Source of the DNA: Pseudopithomyces maydicus
Taxonomy: Eukaryota > Ascomycota > Dothideomycetes > Pleosporales > Didymosphaeriaceae
DNA: 64,000 bases
NCBI GenBank assembly: GCA_026873275.1
Contig: JANTUC010000003.1
Span: 2,790,001-2,854,000, forward strand
Direction of reading: 5' to 3'
Shown: piece by piece, positions 45,052 to 56,194 of the stretch
Layout of the letters: every line of letters begins with the position of its first letter
How positions within the stretch are numbered: position 1 is the stretch's first letter
The notes under the pieces: generated by a model
Databases searched by the model: none
Seen by the model: the letters and a program-made list of their open reading frames with translations, nothing else
What the model was told of the DNA's origin: nothing
Program-made: the position numbers and the translations under genes

Positions 45052-46821
45052 GGTTTTGATTGAGCATGTGTGGTGAAGTGCGGATGGCGCAGCATGTGGT
45101 GCACGAGGTCAGGAGATGAAGATGGGCGTTTTCGTGAGGGCGGGTTGTCGAATGGTTAGAGGAGAGCCGGTTTTTGGTTTGTTGGCATTGGCATTCGGTA
45201 GAGACGGAACAGGGTCCAGTAGCGTGGAGGAGATATTGGCACTCTAGTGCGGCATGCAATCGACGGAAAAGAATTCCATGCTTCCGTATAGAATACCATC
45301 GATTCTTAAATATGAGCGGTCTTTTCACTATTTCTTGTATCGCGAAAGGTTTTGCTTTCTATAAGCCGGCCAATCATCGTCGTGAGGACCTGATCAATTT
45401 ACACCGGCAGAAGCTAATAGTACATTAAAAACAAGAATTCCATCGGAAGACACTATACCAGAATAATGGATATATAATAACAGGCTGAATAGATGTTTAT
45501 AAGTTATTGTAGTTGTAGCGCCATTGCACCAGGCCTCTAAACACGCAGTGACACTTTTCCTTGGCAGGTAGGAAAAGAACCCTTCCTTTGAAAATTTATC
45601 ATTAATTATTTTTACTGTTCGCAGCAAAATATTATTCTTTCAATCCGTTTACCTTCGTCCTATTAACTAATTTCAGGATCCATCCCTTCCGGATATAAAC
45701 CTAACATCTGTACCACCGTCTTCCCGCCCCTCTCAAATAACCGAAACTATAACCCTTCTCCCCGCATATATCGTTTCATCGTGCGACAATCGACCGTCTG
45801 GGCGTCTCAGCAGTTAGCTGCAGTGGTGCTATCAGGGGCACGCGGAGAGGTGTGACAGTAGTTGAAGGAGTGCCTGTGCCGAGAAAATATTTTCGTGCTT
45901 CTGGTGCAGACGTAGTGGTAGGCGCGGTTCGCTCCTCCTGCCGAAGTCTTTGGATGGGAGAAGGCATATTGGTGTTTCGAGTGTTGCGAATATTGTGGGT
46001 GTTGCGGGTGTGACCAAGTGATTGTCAGATGTGCTCAAGTAACCGATAGGTGTGTTCAAGTGACTGGTAGACCGAGATTTAGGGACGTGTAACTCGAGCT
46101 TCTTTTCGTGCGCAGACAGAGTTATGGAAGCAACGGGTCGATGTATTCTAGATGGGCGAAGTTATGCTGTTGATGTAGAGGTAGGTATGCTGTATTATCT
46201 AGGGGTACGGCCCAGGTGTGCTCGTGTGGATGTCACGTAATTGAATGCGTGTCCCAATATGTGTTGTTTGTTTCTAATGAATTCGAAGAGGGGAATCGTA
46301 TATGTGATTTGATGTCGCAGTATCCTGATAAAATAATGGGGGATTTTTCGTAGTGTTGGTTGTAGAGAACTTGGTAACGAATGGTACCGGGAAGATGATG
46401 ATAGCAGTGCCGACAAGAAGGTCCAGTTGCAATGCTGGTATTGAAACATAGAGCAGGAAATTCTCGACTGATATATATGCAATCCGGAGACAATACGTAG
46501 TCGTTCCAACGGTCACATATGCGTCTAGGAAACGGCGGAACCATGGTGAGTTCCGCGTATCCGGTAACTCCGTGATTACGAGCGAGGCGATTACAGAACC
46601 ATGACTACGTCACCGCTAGACGTCGTCCGAAGCAAAAGTCGGAATTAACAATAATCAAATATTTTTCATTTCTCATAAACGAACAATAGTGTACTGGGCA
46701 CGTTGTTCAGAGCGTTGAGCCTGACTAAGCTGTGTTGAGCAGCCATTGCGACAACCATACCACGCAGCATTAGTTCGTGATATACATCCATCTCGAAGCC
46801 TCGCACACTTTCCTGCGCATT
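45052..46821. other. Intergenic, third GTCGTGAGGACCT copy, no firm gene
   Basis: The motif is at about 45378-45390 within TCATCGTCGTGAGGACCTGA. At 46200-46560 a minus-strand frame encodes a hydrophobic peptide (LLVGTAIIIFPVPFV), but there is no family match or good start; it may be a decayed exon. Repeated GTGTTGCG and CAAGTGA motifs occur at about 45975-46065. Confidence 0.45.
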
Positions 46822-47812
46822 CTAGTTATTTGGACTCCACAAGCCGTTGCCTTTCTTTCGGCCAACTTCTTCTAGTACACGCAGTTGTCCTTTTCCGAGG
46901 TCGAAGATCATGCCATGTAGTGTGAGGCCTCGGTGAGCAGTAGCGCTCTTCACAGCGGGATGCTGCTTGAGCACATCGATGGCTTGGTGAACATTAAGCT
47001 CTGCGATGCGAACAGCTCTCCCGTCGTCGTCTCCCAGCTTCTCCAGCTCGGCCTTGTGCTTGCGTCGCAGCCTACGATGCGTTAGCTTTCGGCATTACAA
47101 CGGCGCAATGCGCTCGTACGAAGTTCCCCCGACATCAGCATCGGGGTGAAGGTAGGGTAGGGTGGAGTAGACTGGACTATACGTACTCTCTCACGGGATG
47201 CAGCCATGTGTTCAACGTCGTTCCGAGGTCGGCGTCACTCAAGCTCGCCGCCGCCCCTCCACACTTCGTATGCCCACACACGACAACCTTCTTCACCTTC
47301 AGATGCGTAACCGCGTACTCGACGACGCTCGCGGCGCTAACATCATCAGGGTGCACGCAGTTCGCGATGTTCCTGTGCACGAAGATGTCGCCCGGTCCGC
47401 AATTGCACACGGTCGTCTCCGGAATGCGCGAATCGGCGCAGCCTATCCACAGGATTTCTGGCCACTGGCCCTTGGTGAGGTCGGCAAAGGCATTCGGATT
47501 TGCCTCGGCGGTTTTCTGCGCAAAGTACTTATTCCCGGCAACGATGCGGTCGATGGGATCTAAAATCAGGTGAGGGTTGCAGTTAGCTGGGGCTTATCCC
47601 TACACGTTGGGTTGGGCTAGGCTTGGCTTGAGAGATTTACGGTGGGGAGCCACGGGTGCGGGCCGTGTGGAGGGATATAAGATGCGCGCGGTGTCCACTT
47701 GGGCACTGTGCTTCTCGATGGTCGTTGTGAACGACCCGATTCACCCGGGCGTGTTCTGAGGGGTGTTGCGGACTTGTGAGGAGGAAGATGACCTACCTGC
47801 TAGGGCTGTCAT
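46822..47812 (-). CDS. NCE103: Beta-class carbonic anhydrase
   Basis: Exons 47812-47797 (16 bases, MTALA plus one base), 47559-47187 and 47071-46822, 212 residues. It hydrates CO2 to bicarbonate, needed for carboxylation reactions and CO2 sensing in fungi. Seen: zinc ligands C46 (WIGCADSR), H102 and C105 (CGHTKCGG), with the Asp-Arg dyad D48/R50, and the C-terminal helix region ELNVHQAIDVLKQHP. All hallmark residues of an active plant-type beta enzyme are present. The split codon at the first intron gives ADPIDRIV. There is no mitochondrial leader with this start; an upstream extra exon cannot be excluded. The frame is intact. Confidence 0.95.
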
Positions 47813-50354
47813 TTCGAGAATAGCGTGTAGGTCTATGCTTACGGCCTCGCTGAATGTCTAGCACGAGTCCTGCGTCGTTCTTATAGTGCAAAAGAAGCAA
47901 ATACCAAATATCTGTCTCGAGTGCCAGAGGAGGGAAAAAGAGAAGGGATTCAGCGGAGGTGACCGGAGATGGTGCAACGCCGTGGTTCCACTCGGCTGAC
48001 AGTGGGGAGGCTGCCAAACCCCCCGGGTGCATGTTCTTTATCTAAGGATCTCAGTCTCGGTTTAATGCAGCATTCTAGTAACCCAAGACCCTGAAATGAA
48101 GCACCAAGGGACCGCTTCGGGACCTGCCGAAACCTCGCATCAACGGAACCGAACCGTGTCGTGGAGGTGGAGCTGAGAACAGAAAAAACAACGTTGACGA
48201 ACAGCCCGTCGCTGAGACATTCCCCACCTGGAAGGCCGTAGAAACACCCGCACCTGGGGAATGTCCACGTAAGATTTCTCAACAGCCAACATGCTGAGAT
48301 GCCATGATCAACATGGGTATCGTAGATATAGCACCCGCCGCGCTGATCAAGGAACTTTCCCCTTTCACTCCCCAGACCCTCCGCGTGCCATCCGCACCAC
48401 GATAAACCTCATCTTGCCGTATATATGCGGGGTTTATCTGCAGCTCCGCCGGGCTTAGGTTCTGACGTCGGAATATATCGCGGCGTCTATTGCGTGAAAG
48501 TCCACGGCGACAGGGATCGAAGCGAAGAGGATTTGTACCGTACCTACGTAAAGCGCTCCCAGAGATAAAGTCTTACCACACGTTTGCGCTCACGCTCGCT
48601 GCGTATGTTTGATTTCCACGGCAAGTAGGGGATTTGTGCCCATCGAGTGGATGGTTGGGTAACGTAGCCAAGATTACACTTTTAACCGCTTTTGGTGCTG
48701 CGATATATGACACCAAGAGATGTACCCAGGCCGTGAAATTCTCGTAAAGCTTGACTGCGCTTGGCGGAGCATCTGGTCAGTGTGTGCTTCTTGTCGGAGT
48801 ACCCCGCCATCATGAGTTGAAAGTAAGCATGATCATTCTTTACTCACACCACCACACGCAGCAACACTGATAATGGTGTTGTGGTGTCCTTTAAATTTTC
48901 TTTGGCGTCTTGTTGACTGGATTTTCATCGGTAAAGTTGAGATTCACTGTTGCCGCTTGCATCAGTGCTTCCGCGGTACTGCCCAGACGTCGTTGCATTG
49001 GTTCCAAGCTCTTGATGGTGTCGCATTAATACCACCCAGATTATTTGATCAGATACCGAGTGGAGCCAAACAATAACATTGATGGAGAATCGAAGCGATC
49101 GATCTCGAATGACCGGTAGAAGGACCTGGAGATGTAGTATGACACACGGCCATCAAACACCAACACAAGACACAAACATCGAGTCTGAGACCACAAGACT
49201 TGCCGGATCGGAATCAGCTTGCACCATCAACTAGACTGCCATCATACTGCTGTCGCTGCAATGTATTGATGCCAGTCCCGATGACAAAAAACTGTCTGGA
49301 AGCCTGGCGGAAACGGTTCTTATCGACCTTTTTCTGGTCTCCATGGAAAAGGTCGAAGAACCAGTGTTTGAGTAGTCTACTTGGTCTAGTCTATTGTACA
49401 CTACCAAGCTAACACACAATACCTAGACCCTTCCACTACGGACCACGCTCCACCGTCTACGTATGGATCACGACTCTGCGCACCGCCGGACCACACCCCA
49501 GCCCTCTCTCGCTAAACTAGGTTAGGCATCCCCATCCAGCCCCCACACCCAATCACACCCCCGGGCCGTCATCTTTCAGCCGCTCACGCCCCACGTGCCC
49601 TCCACCGTTCGTCTCCACTCCAGCCCTCCAGCCCTCCAGCCTTACCCATCTCACCCCTCGACCCAAGCCGCAATATCCATTCATGTCTCCACTCACTCAC
49701 CTCAGCACCTGCCCTCCTGATCGGACGCCGAACGTCAGCCAGGCACCGATGTAGCAACGCCGTGTACTAATCTGGGGCACCCTATCCGCATGTGCATGGG
49801 CATGGAGGTACATGTCGCGCAGGGCGCTATCGCGGGACCAGCTACGCCACACCCGTAAGCACTGGCGTTGCCTTGGGCTCGACGAGTGACAACGGGTGTT
49901 CGCATGGCAGCTATTGTAGGACGGTGTGCCGGGCGCAGCTGGGCGTCTGTGTGGCGGGGCTGAGGCCCGTAGAGGGGAGGTCACGGCGAGATAGGTACCA
50001 CATAGCATCAGCGCTGTGGTGGAGGGGTGCTGGTCGATGGCGGCTATGTGCGGCGTAGGCTAGAAGTGTGTCTTATGCAGGCTGTCTATATAATATAGAT
50101 GGGTGTATCCTGGGTTCTAGGGTCTACTTATATACATCCTTTTTCACGATTTGGCTTGTTGCACACTTGCCTTTTTGATATATATTTTTTGTTTTGGCCC
50201 CTGGTTATCGCGCGGGGAGCAGCACCACTTACGTCCGAAGGGAGCTCAGACAGACGAACTCCGCGCTGATTGTTTTGACTACCCCCGAGGTATTTTAGTT
50301 TGAGAAGTCGTCGCGCTCTTTTCGCATTGCGATCGCTTCGACGCAGTTATCGCC
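47813..50354. other. Long intergenic stretch, no firm gene
   Basis: 2.5 kb between carbonic anhydrase and the MACPF-like gene. At 49480-49700 the plus strand is C-rich and at 49790-50050 G-rich, the same change that marks real genes elsewhere. Within the G-rich part the frame reads GTSYATP just before a GTAAGC donor, reminiscent of the subtilase Ser box, but no other protease motif was found. Confidence 0.45.
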
Positions 50355-52851
50355 ATGTCGCTCACAGCGCCGTATACCAACGCCATGCGCGTTGGCCAGG
50401 GCTTCAATACATACACACAAGAAATCCGCCTCGAGAACGCTGTAAATATTGGGAAAGAGAATTCAAGTTCGAAATCGCTGGGTGAACTTCTTCCTTCCTC
50501 AAATGGAGCCGTACCAATGTCACCGCCTGTGACGCCAGATGCTTCCATAACAGCAGCTTCGATCAATGAACTTCCAACTCTGGCTATAAATGGTGTCCAG
50601 GCAAACAATACAGAGCTAGCAAGAACAGCGACACCCTCGCCGCCTCCTACCCCAGGTCTGGGAAGTGCTCTGGATGTTGTGACCGCGCCGACGGGCGAGC
50701 TGCCTTACGAGCTACCGCCTGGCCCGCCGCCTGCTACGAGCCAGAGCGTGACCTACTCAACGAGGGCAATCGAGAACGTCAGCGACATCATGGACGCGCT
50801 GAGTACGTATGACCGTGCCGATCTTCTCGGTGCAATACCCCAATACGTGAGCTGACTGTGCCGCCCAGATATTTCCACCTCCATGAGCATCAAGTACGGG
50901 ACGATCCACGGAAACGGCAACGCGTCGTTCGTAAACGAGAACAAAGTGCTCGACAGCGAATTGAACTACGTGGTCAGTGTCATCGTGAATAACGATGCGC
51001 GGTCCCCCGTCGACGAGATGGGGTTTCAGGATATCCCTGGGCTGCCGCTCGATCGTTTCACGGAGGTGTATGGAGATAGCTTTATTTCCGGATTCACCGA
51101 GGGTGGTGAATTCAATGCCGTTATCTCTGTCAAGCTGAATGACAAGAGCAAGTATCGCTCTGTCAAACAGGCTGTTGACGTCCAGCTTGCGGTCGGACCA
51201 CCTACGCTGGAGGCTGGTGTCAGTGAATCTATAGCAAAGGACCATAGCGAGGCGCTTAGGAATACCGAGATTTCCATATCGGTAAACTGGGTGGGTGGAG
51301 GCGAGATCAAGAAGCCCAATTTTCCGTGGACGATACAGAACGTGGTTGCGGTCGCGAATGCTTTCCTTCGATGGTCGCGCGATCTTCGGCGCGGACCCAA
51401 GCTATCTTGACACGGTATACGTCTTTACGGTCGTTCCAGGCGTGGAAGTGGAGTAGGCTTCTGGAAGAGAGACGGATCTGGGATAGCGATCCACGGAACC
51501 AGAAGGGCGGGGAGAATAACAAGAGCGGAAAGGAGTTGTACGAAGAGCCGGTCATCATCCTGAATTACGTGCCGTGCGCTATATACACGGCAGAGCTTTT
51601 CGACGCGCTGATGATGTACAAGAAGTTGTGGAAGAAGATCGGGGAAATGCTGCAGAATCCCTCGCAGTATAAGATTAGGAAGGTACCGAAGACACTGAGG
51701 AGAGTGGCGTCCAGGGCAGACCTGAAGACATCAACCACGAATCTTTCGCCCCTCATGACAAGAGACGTCTCGAAACAAGCTATGACCGTCAGTCCTGGAG
51801 CGGAGTCGCCTTGCCAGAGCAAGACCCAAGAGGCTCTCGGCATGGAGCGTGCCTTCACCTTCTCCGTTGAAGAAGGTGCCGTCGGCTGGAACCTTCTCGA
51901 GAACAACGCCCGGCAGGACCCCATCCCCCCGGAGCCCCTCGCCCTCAACGAAGCCCGCCTCCTCTGCCGCGAAGCCATGACGCTCATCACGGAAGAAGCC
52001 TCCCGCCTCGTCGACCACCCGCACCTCGCCTACGCCGAATACAACCACAAAACCAAATCCACCCGCATGAAGCGCCCCAACTACGCCTACCCGGAGGTCC
52101 TCAAAGAACGCCTCCCCATCCCCATCCACAATCCCATCGTCTCGGACCTCTCCTCGGACGGCGCCTACCTCCGCACCGCAGCCTACGTCCACGACGACAA
52201 CATCTGGTTCGAGCCCGACATGGTGGGCGACCCCAAGGCGTCGGACGCCGACTTCCGCACCCGCTACGGCTTCGGCGGCCGCTACGAGGACTTCAGCACG
52301 CTGGAACTCACCGAGCCGCGCGGAACCAAGGTGCGAATCCGCTCCGCCGCATCGCGCTCCACCGGTACTCTCTCTCATCGTTCAAAAGCTGGCTCTCGAC
52401 CGACGCCCTCAAGCAAGCCGAGCACGCCGTCGGCGCCATCGGCCTGGCTCGCGTGCACGACGACCCGGCCGCCGCCCAGCGCGACGGCTGCAATCACCAC
52501 CTTGGCCACGTGCACGGCATGCACGACGCGAGCGAGTGGCGGGCGCTCGACATCGGCGGCGTCGATGTTACGAAGATTGAGGTGGCGTATGTGCCCGGGT
52601 CGGGGTATATCGCTGGACTGACGTTTTTCGATGAGGTGGACGGCCAGGCGACGGAGAGGCTGCCGTTTAGGCAGTGGGAGGGCAAGGAGCCGATGGGGTT
52701 GGTGCGGGTGGTGAATGAGCCGCCGAATAGAGGGGATGGTACGGTGTGGAAGTTTGCGGGGTTGGCGGGGAGCTGGATTGATACGTTGGGGAAGGGACAT
52801 GTGTTGGCGAGGGTGTCGGGGATTTGGAAGAAGGTTGGGGAGGAAGAGTGA
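50355..52851 (+). CDS. MACPF-like protein with C-terminal lectin-like region, two frameshifts
   Basis: Exon 1 is 50355-50802 and exon 2 is 50869-52851, about 810 residues. Seen: a Pro/Ser-rich N terminus (about 1-145); a domain holding YGDSFISGFTEGGEF (from residue 217), which fits the perforin/MACPF signature Y-G-x-x-F/Y-x6-G-G except that Asp-Ser replaces the usual Thr-His; a helical middle; and a C-terminal sheet-rich region (VDVTKIEVAYVPGSGYIAGL) resembling jacalin-type lectin folds. Known: MACPF proteins form pores; fungal members are largely uncharacterised, and assignment here rests on one motif. No signal peptide is visible. Breaks: the frame slips by one base at about 51363-51368 and again at about 52331-52338; each side of each slip remains conserved-looking. 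Composition turns from C-ending to G-ending codons at about 52550. Confidence 0.62.
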
Positions 52852-53906
52852 GGGGGTCGTGAAGGGTGGAGGGTGAGTGTATATATGAAATGATGAATGT
52901 GTGGCGTTTGGGGGTATATACTCTAGGGATGGATTAGGTATGCTTTTTGTCTGTTCATGTTCAGTACAACGTGGATGTAATTTGGGAGCCCTGGGGGTAG
53001 CATATACATATGTAGTAGTTCGGAGTGGCGGAATATGCATCTTATGCACTTCTATGTACTTGTCCACGCTGCATATCTAGTAAACGTCAAGTGGACCCCG
53101 GAAGATAGCGTACTCTGTGAATACACAACTCATGCATCACATAGTCTCGGCTACACAGTACGCATCGACTACGCACACGGTCGACGTGAACCCCACACCT
53201 AGCCTATCCGCCCACGCATAGTCTCGGCCCCCAGATCACGAGACCGGCACACAATGCGGGCGATCCCATCCCACGCCCCTCCTCGCCGCCCTCCACACGC
53301 ATCATTCCCATATCCTCGTCACCCCGCATACGCGGCCCTCGCGCACGTCGCCCATCGCCCAACCGCCATCCCCCGCGCTCCCACCCACCGCGCGCGCAAC
53401 CCGCGATTAGCGACGCTCCCGCCAGCGACCCACCGCACCCCTCCCGCCCCGCAATCGGCCCTGCCCCCTTCGCGCCGCGACTCGCATCCACGCCGCACCG
53501 CACGCCGTGATTCGGTGCGGACGCCGGCCCGCCGTTTGTCTGGACGCTTCCGCCGCCGCTGGAGGGAGCCCACTTTGCCGCTTCGAGACCGCCTAGAGGG
53601 GAGACTGAGCGTGGGCCAAGACTGCGCCCGAACACGGGTTCCTGCAATTCTACAACACCGGTGCGACGGGTTACCCGCGAGAAGGCGATATGTCTATAAA
53701 GTGAGTTCGTCAGATTTCTTACTCTGCATCCAGTGCTGCGGGTGTCGTGTATACCTATATATGCACATCTCCATCTGTATACATATATACATACAGACAT
53801 ACACATAGAGACACAATACAGCGCTGCCCCTCCCCCGCTCACCCTCACCACCACCACCCATCCCGTCCCATCTATCTCATCCATCGCATTGCGCACCCCC
53901 ACCACC
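52852..53906. promoter_or_regulatory. Intergenic and promoter of the WBP2-like gene
   Basis: The first 60 bases continue the G-rich strand of the upstream gene. From 53254 to 53560 the plus strand is C-rich; open frames there on both strands are compositional. TATATATGCACAT and ACATATATACATACAG repeats lie at about 53755-53800. Confidence 0.45.
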
Positions 53907-54981
53907 ATGGCCGTCGCCTTCGCAAAGCGCCCCAGCTTCTCCGCCATGCACAAGAAAAAGCCGTCTAACCGCAAGAACAGCTGGGTCATGCTCGCCGAGA
54001 GCAGCGGCTACACCCCGCTCCCCGGCGAAACAACACTGTACCAGAGCCCCCCGCGCACCACGCTGTCCCTGCAGTCCCCGCATCGGAATCCCCCTCGGAA
54101 GCCTTCTCCCAGCAGTGCAAGTCGGGCGTCATCTATCTGACGAATCGGAGGGTACGTCGGCCGCTTTCTTCCCATCCATCAATCCTCTGCCTTGTCCCTG
54201 TCCCTGTCCCTGTCCCTACCTTCCCCCTGCCCCTTCTCTCCTCCATCCCCTCCCCCTTCCCCCTCCATCCCCCCCACCAATCCTCACCCAAAACCAACCT
54301 AACCTCCCCCCAAACAGATAATCTACCTCCCGACCCACCCCACGCCGACCTTCACCTCCTTCGCGACCCCCATCCTGCACGTCGCCGACTCGCGCGTCAC
54401 CGCCCCCTGGTTCGGCGCAAACAAATGGGAAGCCACCATCGTGCCCGTGTTCAACGGGGGATCCCGCCGCAGCACGCGGCCCTCGAGCTCGTCATGGAGT
54501 TCAAGGAGGGCGGCGCCTTCGACTTTGCGACCACGTTCGAGCGCGTGCGCGAGAGGCTGAGGCATGCGGTTGATGTCGCGAGTGAGGCTGGGATCGGGAG
54601 TGAGGCGAGGGGGGCGGGGATGCAGGGCGTGGATTTGGCGGGGGTGCATTTGGAGGATTTGCCGAGGTATGAGGAGGCGGGGGGAATGGGGGTGGAAGGG
54701 CGGAGGTGGAAGAGAGAGGGGAGGGGAGGGTGGAGGGAAGGGGTAGCGTGGGGACGATGGGAACGATGGGCACGCTGGGGACGAGGGGGAGTGTGAGCGA
54801 GGGGAGTGCGGTGGAGGGGTGGGCGCCGCCGAGGGAGCCGCCGCCGGGGTATGAGGAGGTGCAGAGGGGGAGTGTGGCGGAGGAGTTGGAGCGGAGGTTG
54901 AGGGGGAGGGGGAGGGGAGGGGGCGTGAAGTACGATGATATTTATATTCGAGATTCTTCGTTTCCCTGGGAACTAGGGTAG
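53907..54981 (+). CDS. WBP2-like GRAM-domain protein with PPxY motif, three frameshifts
   Basis: Exons 53907-54151 and 54318-54981, about 303 residues. Seen: basic head (KRPSFSAMHKKKPSNRKN), then SWVMLAESSGYTPLPGE and TLYQSPPRTTLSL, CKSGVIYLTNRR joined by splicing to IIYLPTHPTPTFTSFATPIL, then VTAPWFGANKWEA, IPPQHAALELVMEFKEGGAF and FERVRERLRHAV. This is the WBP2/GRAM domain of WW-binding proteins. A late PPGY (in PPPGYEEVQ) fits the PPxY ligand for WW domains. Family members link WW-domain ubiquitin ligases or regulators to targets; the fungal role is unknown. Breaks: one missing base at about 54080-54090, one in the G run 54456-54460 (five Gs, six expected), and one within the purine-rich 54670-54740. 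Adding three bases gives a whole number of codons. The 3' third is extremely G-rich. Confidence 0.75.
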
Positions 54982-56194
54982 GGTAGCATGGCGTTTTGGG
55001 AGCGTGGCGATGTATTATTCTATGATTTTTTCCTTCTTTCTTCTTTAGGCTCTCCGCTCTTCTCTCTACTCTCTACGAGCTTCTTCCTTCTCTTTTGCTT
55101 CGGCTGGATTGTTGGGATGTTGTTTCATGATTCTTCATGACTTTCGGATGTGGTGACGGGGTTCGTGTTTGTTTGTTTGGGCTGTGGTGGGTGGGATAGG
55201 ATGGGGGTTTTGAATGGGTGGGTGTAGAATGAGATGAATCTCGATGGAGGGAAGTTGACATGGCAAAAGGTAGAAGCAGCTAACCCGACTAGGTATTATG
55301 TAGTTGTCGGCACGCTTGCTGTTGAGTGGCGAGGGGAATAAAGTTCGAGATTAAGTTTGTATACGACGTGTGAGATAGCTAGCTAAATTTTGGTCTCTTT
55401 TAGCAACGGGCATGCCTTATATGTTTAGTCTATTATTTTGGTGCTTCTTTTTGACCGATCCGTTGCGTCTGGTTTGACTTTGGCTGGATGAGTTGTTCAG
55501 GTACTCACGAATTTAAATTGAGAGACTAAGAACTTGGTGATGGGCCTAAGTGAAAATTGAGATGGGTTTTTGCGGTCTGGTTTAACTCGCTTTTCTTCTC
55601 GGTTCATCAGTTATCGTCATGGAGACGTAACGATATCATTCCCGGGACAATAGCTGTCACATGTTCTACCACGTGACTAAATCTGACCCGTGGGTTCGCG
55701 GTCCTGGGACCCGTCATCTGATCCGGGTTTGGATTGTTCCTCTCCACATATGTGGTTCATACCGCGTACAGTATCTTTGTGTAACATTCTATTACGATAA
55801 TATACTTTGACAATTATCATTTTTTTCGCCGGTGGGTGCAAGCAAGAGGGAAGAAGAGTACTGGAAGGCTAGAGTGAGGCGAAAAGTGCACGCGATGGAT
55901 CAGCCTTTGTCTGATTTGTTACACCGCCCCGCGAGGCGGGAAAACACCCTCAACGCAGTAATAACTAGTAACATGGTTGTTAAATGCCGGTCGCTTCACT
56001 GCCACGTGTTGGGCATCTTCTCCTCAGCTGTCATGCTGTTTCTGGGGGCTGAGCGCTTAGCGCCTAGGCAGCTACACCCATCATTCAGTGCCCAAGCACA
56101 GCGTCCTTTCTCCTCAACATATTTGGGTCGGAATTTCAGCTCTGCGTTACTGCACGTGAAGCAACTACCGCAATGAAAGCTAGACACAAATGAT
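54982..56194. other. Intergenic, no gene seen
   Basis: The 3' flank of the WBP2-like gene and the promoter of the kinase gene. It is AT-richer from 55380 on; a CACGTG box (in CCACGTGACT) lies at about 55670. Confidence 0.45.

Noticed and set aside
46233..46544. Hydrophobic minus-strand open frame
   Set aside because: Two competing frames, no good start and no family match.
49836..49860. Subtilase active-site box GTSYATP as a protease gene
   Set aside because: Seven residues only; no Asp or His motif nearby. Kept as a low-interest observation, not as a gene.
53254..53989. Long overlapping open frames on both strands
   Set aside because: Extreme C-rich composition removes stops in several frames; there is no family-like content.
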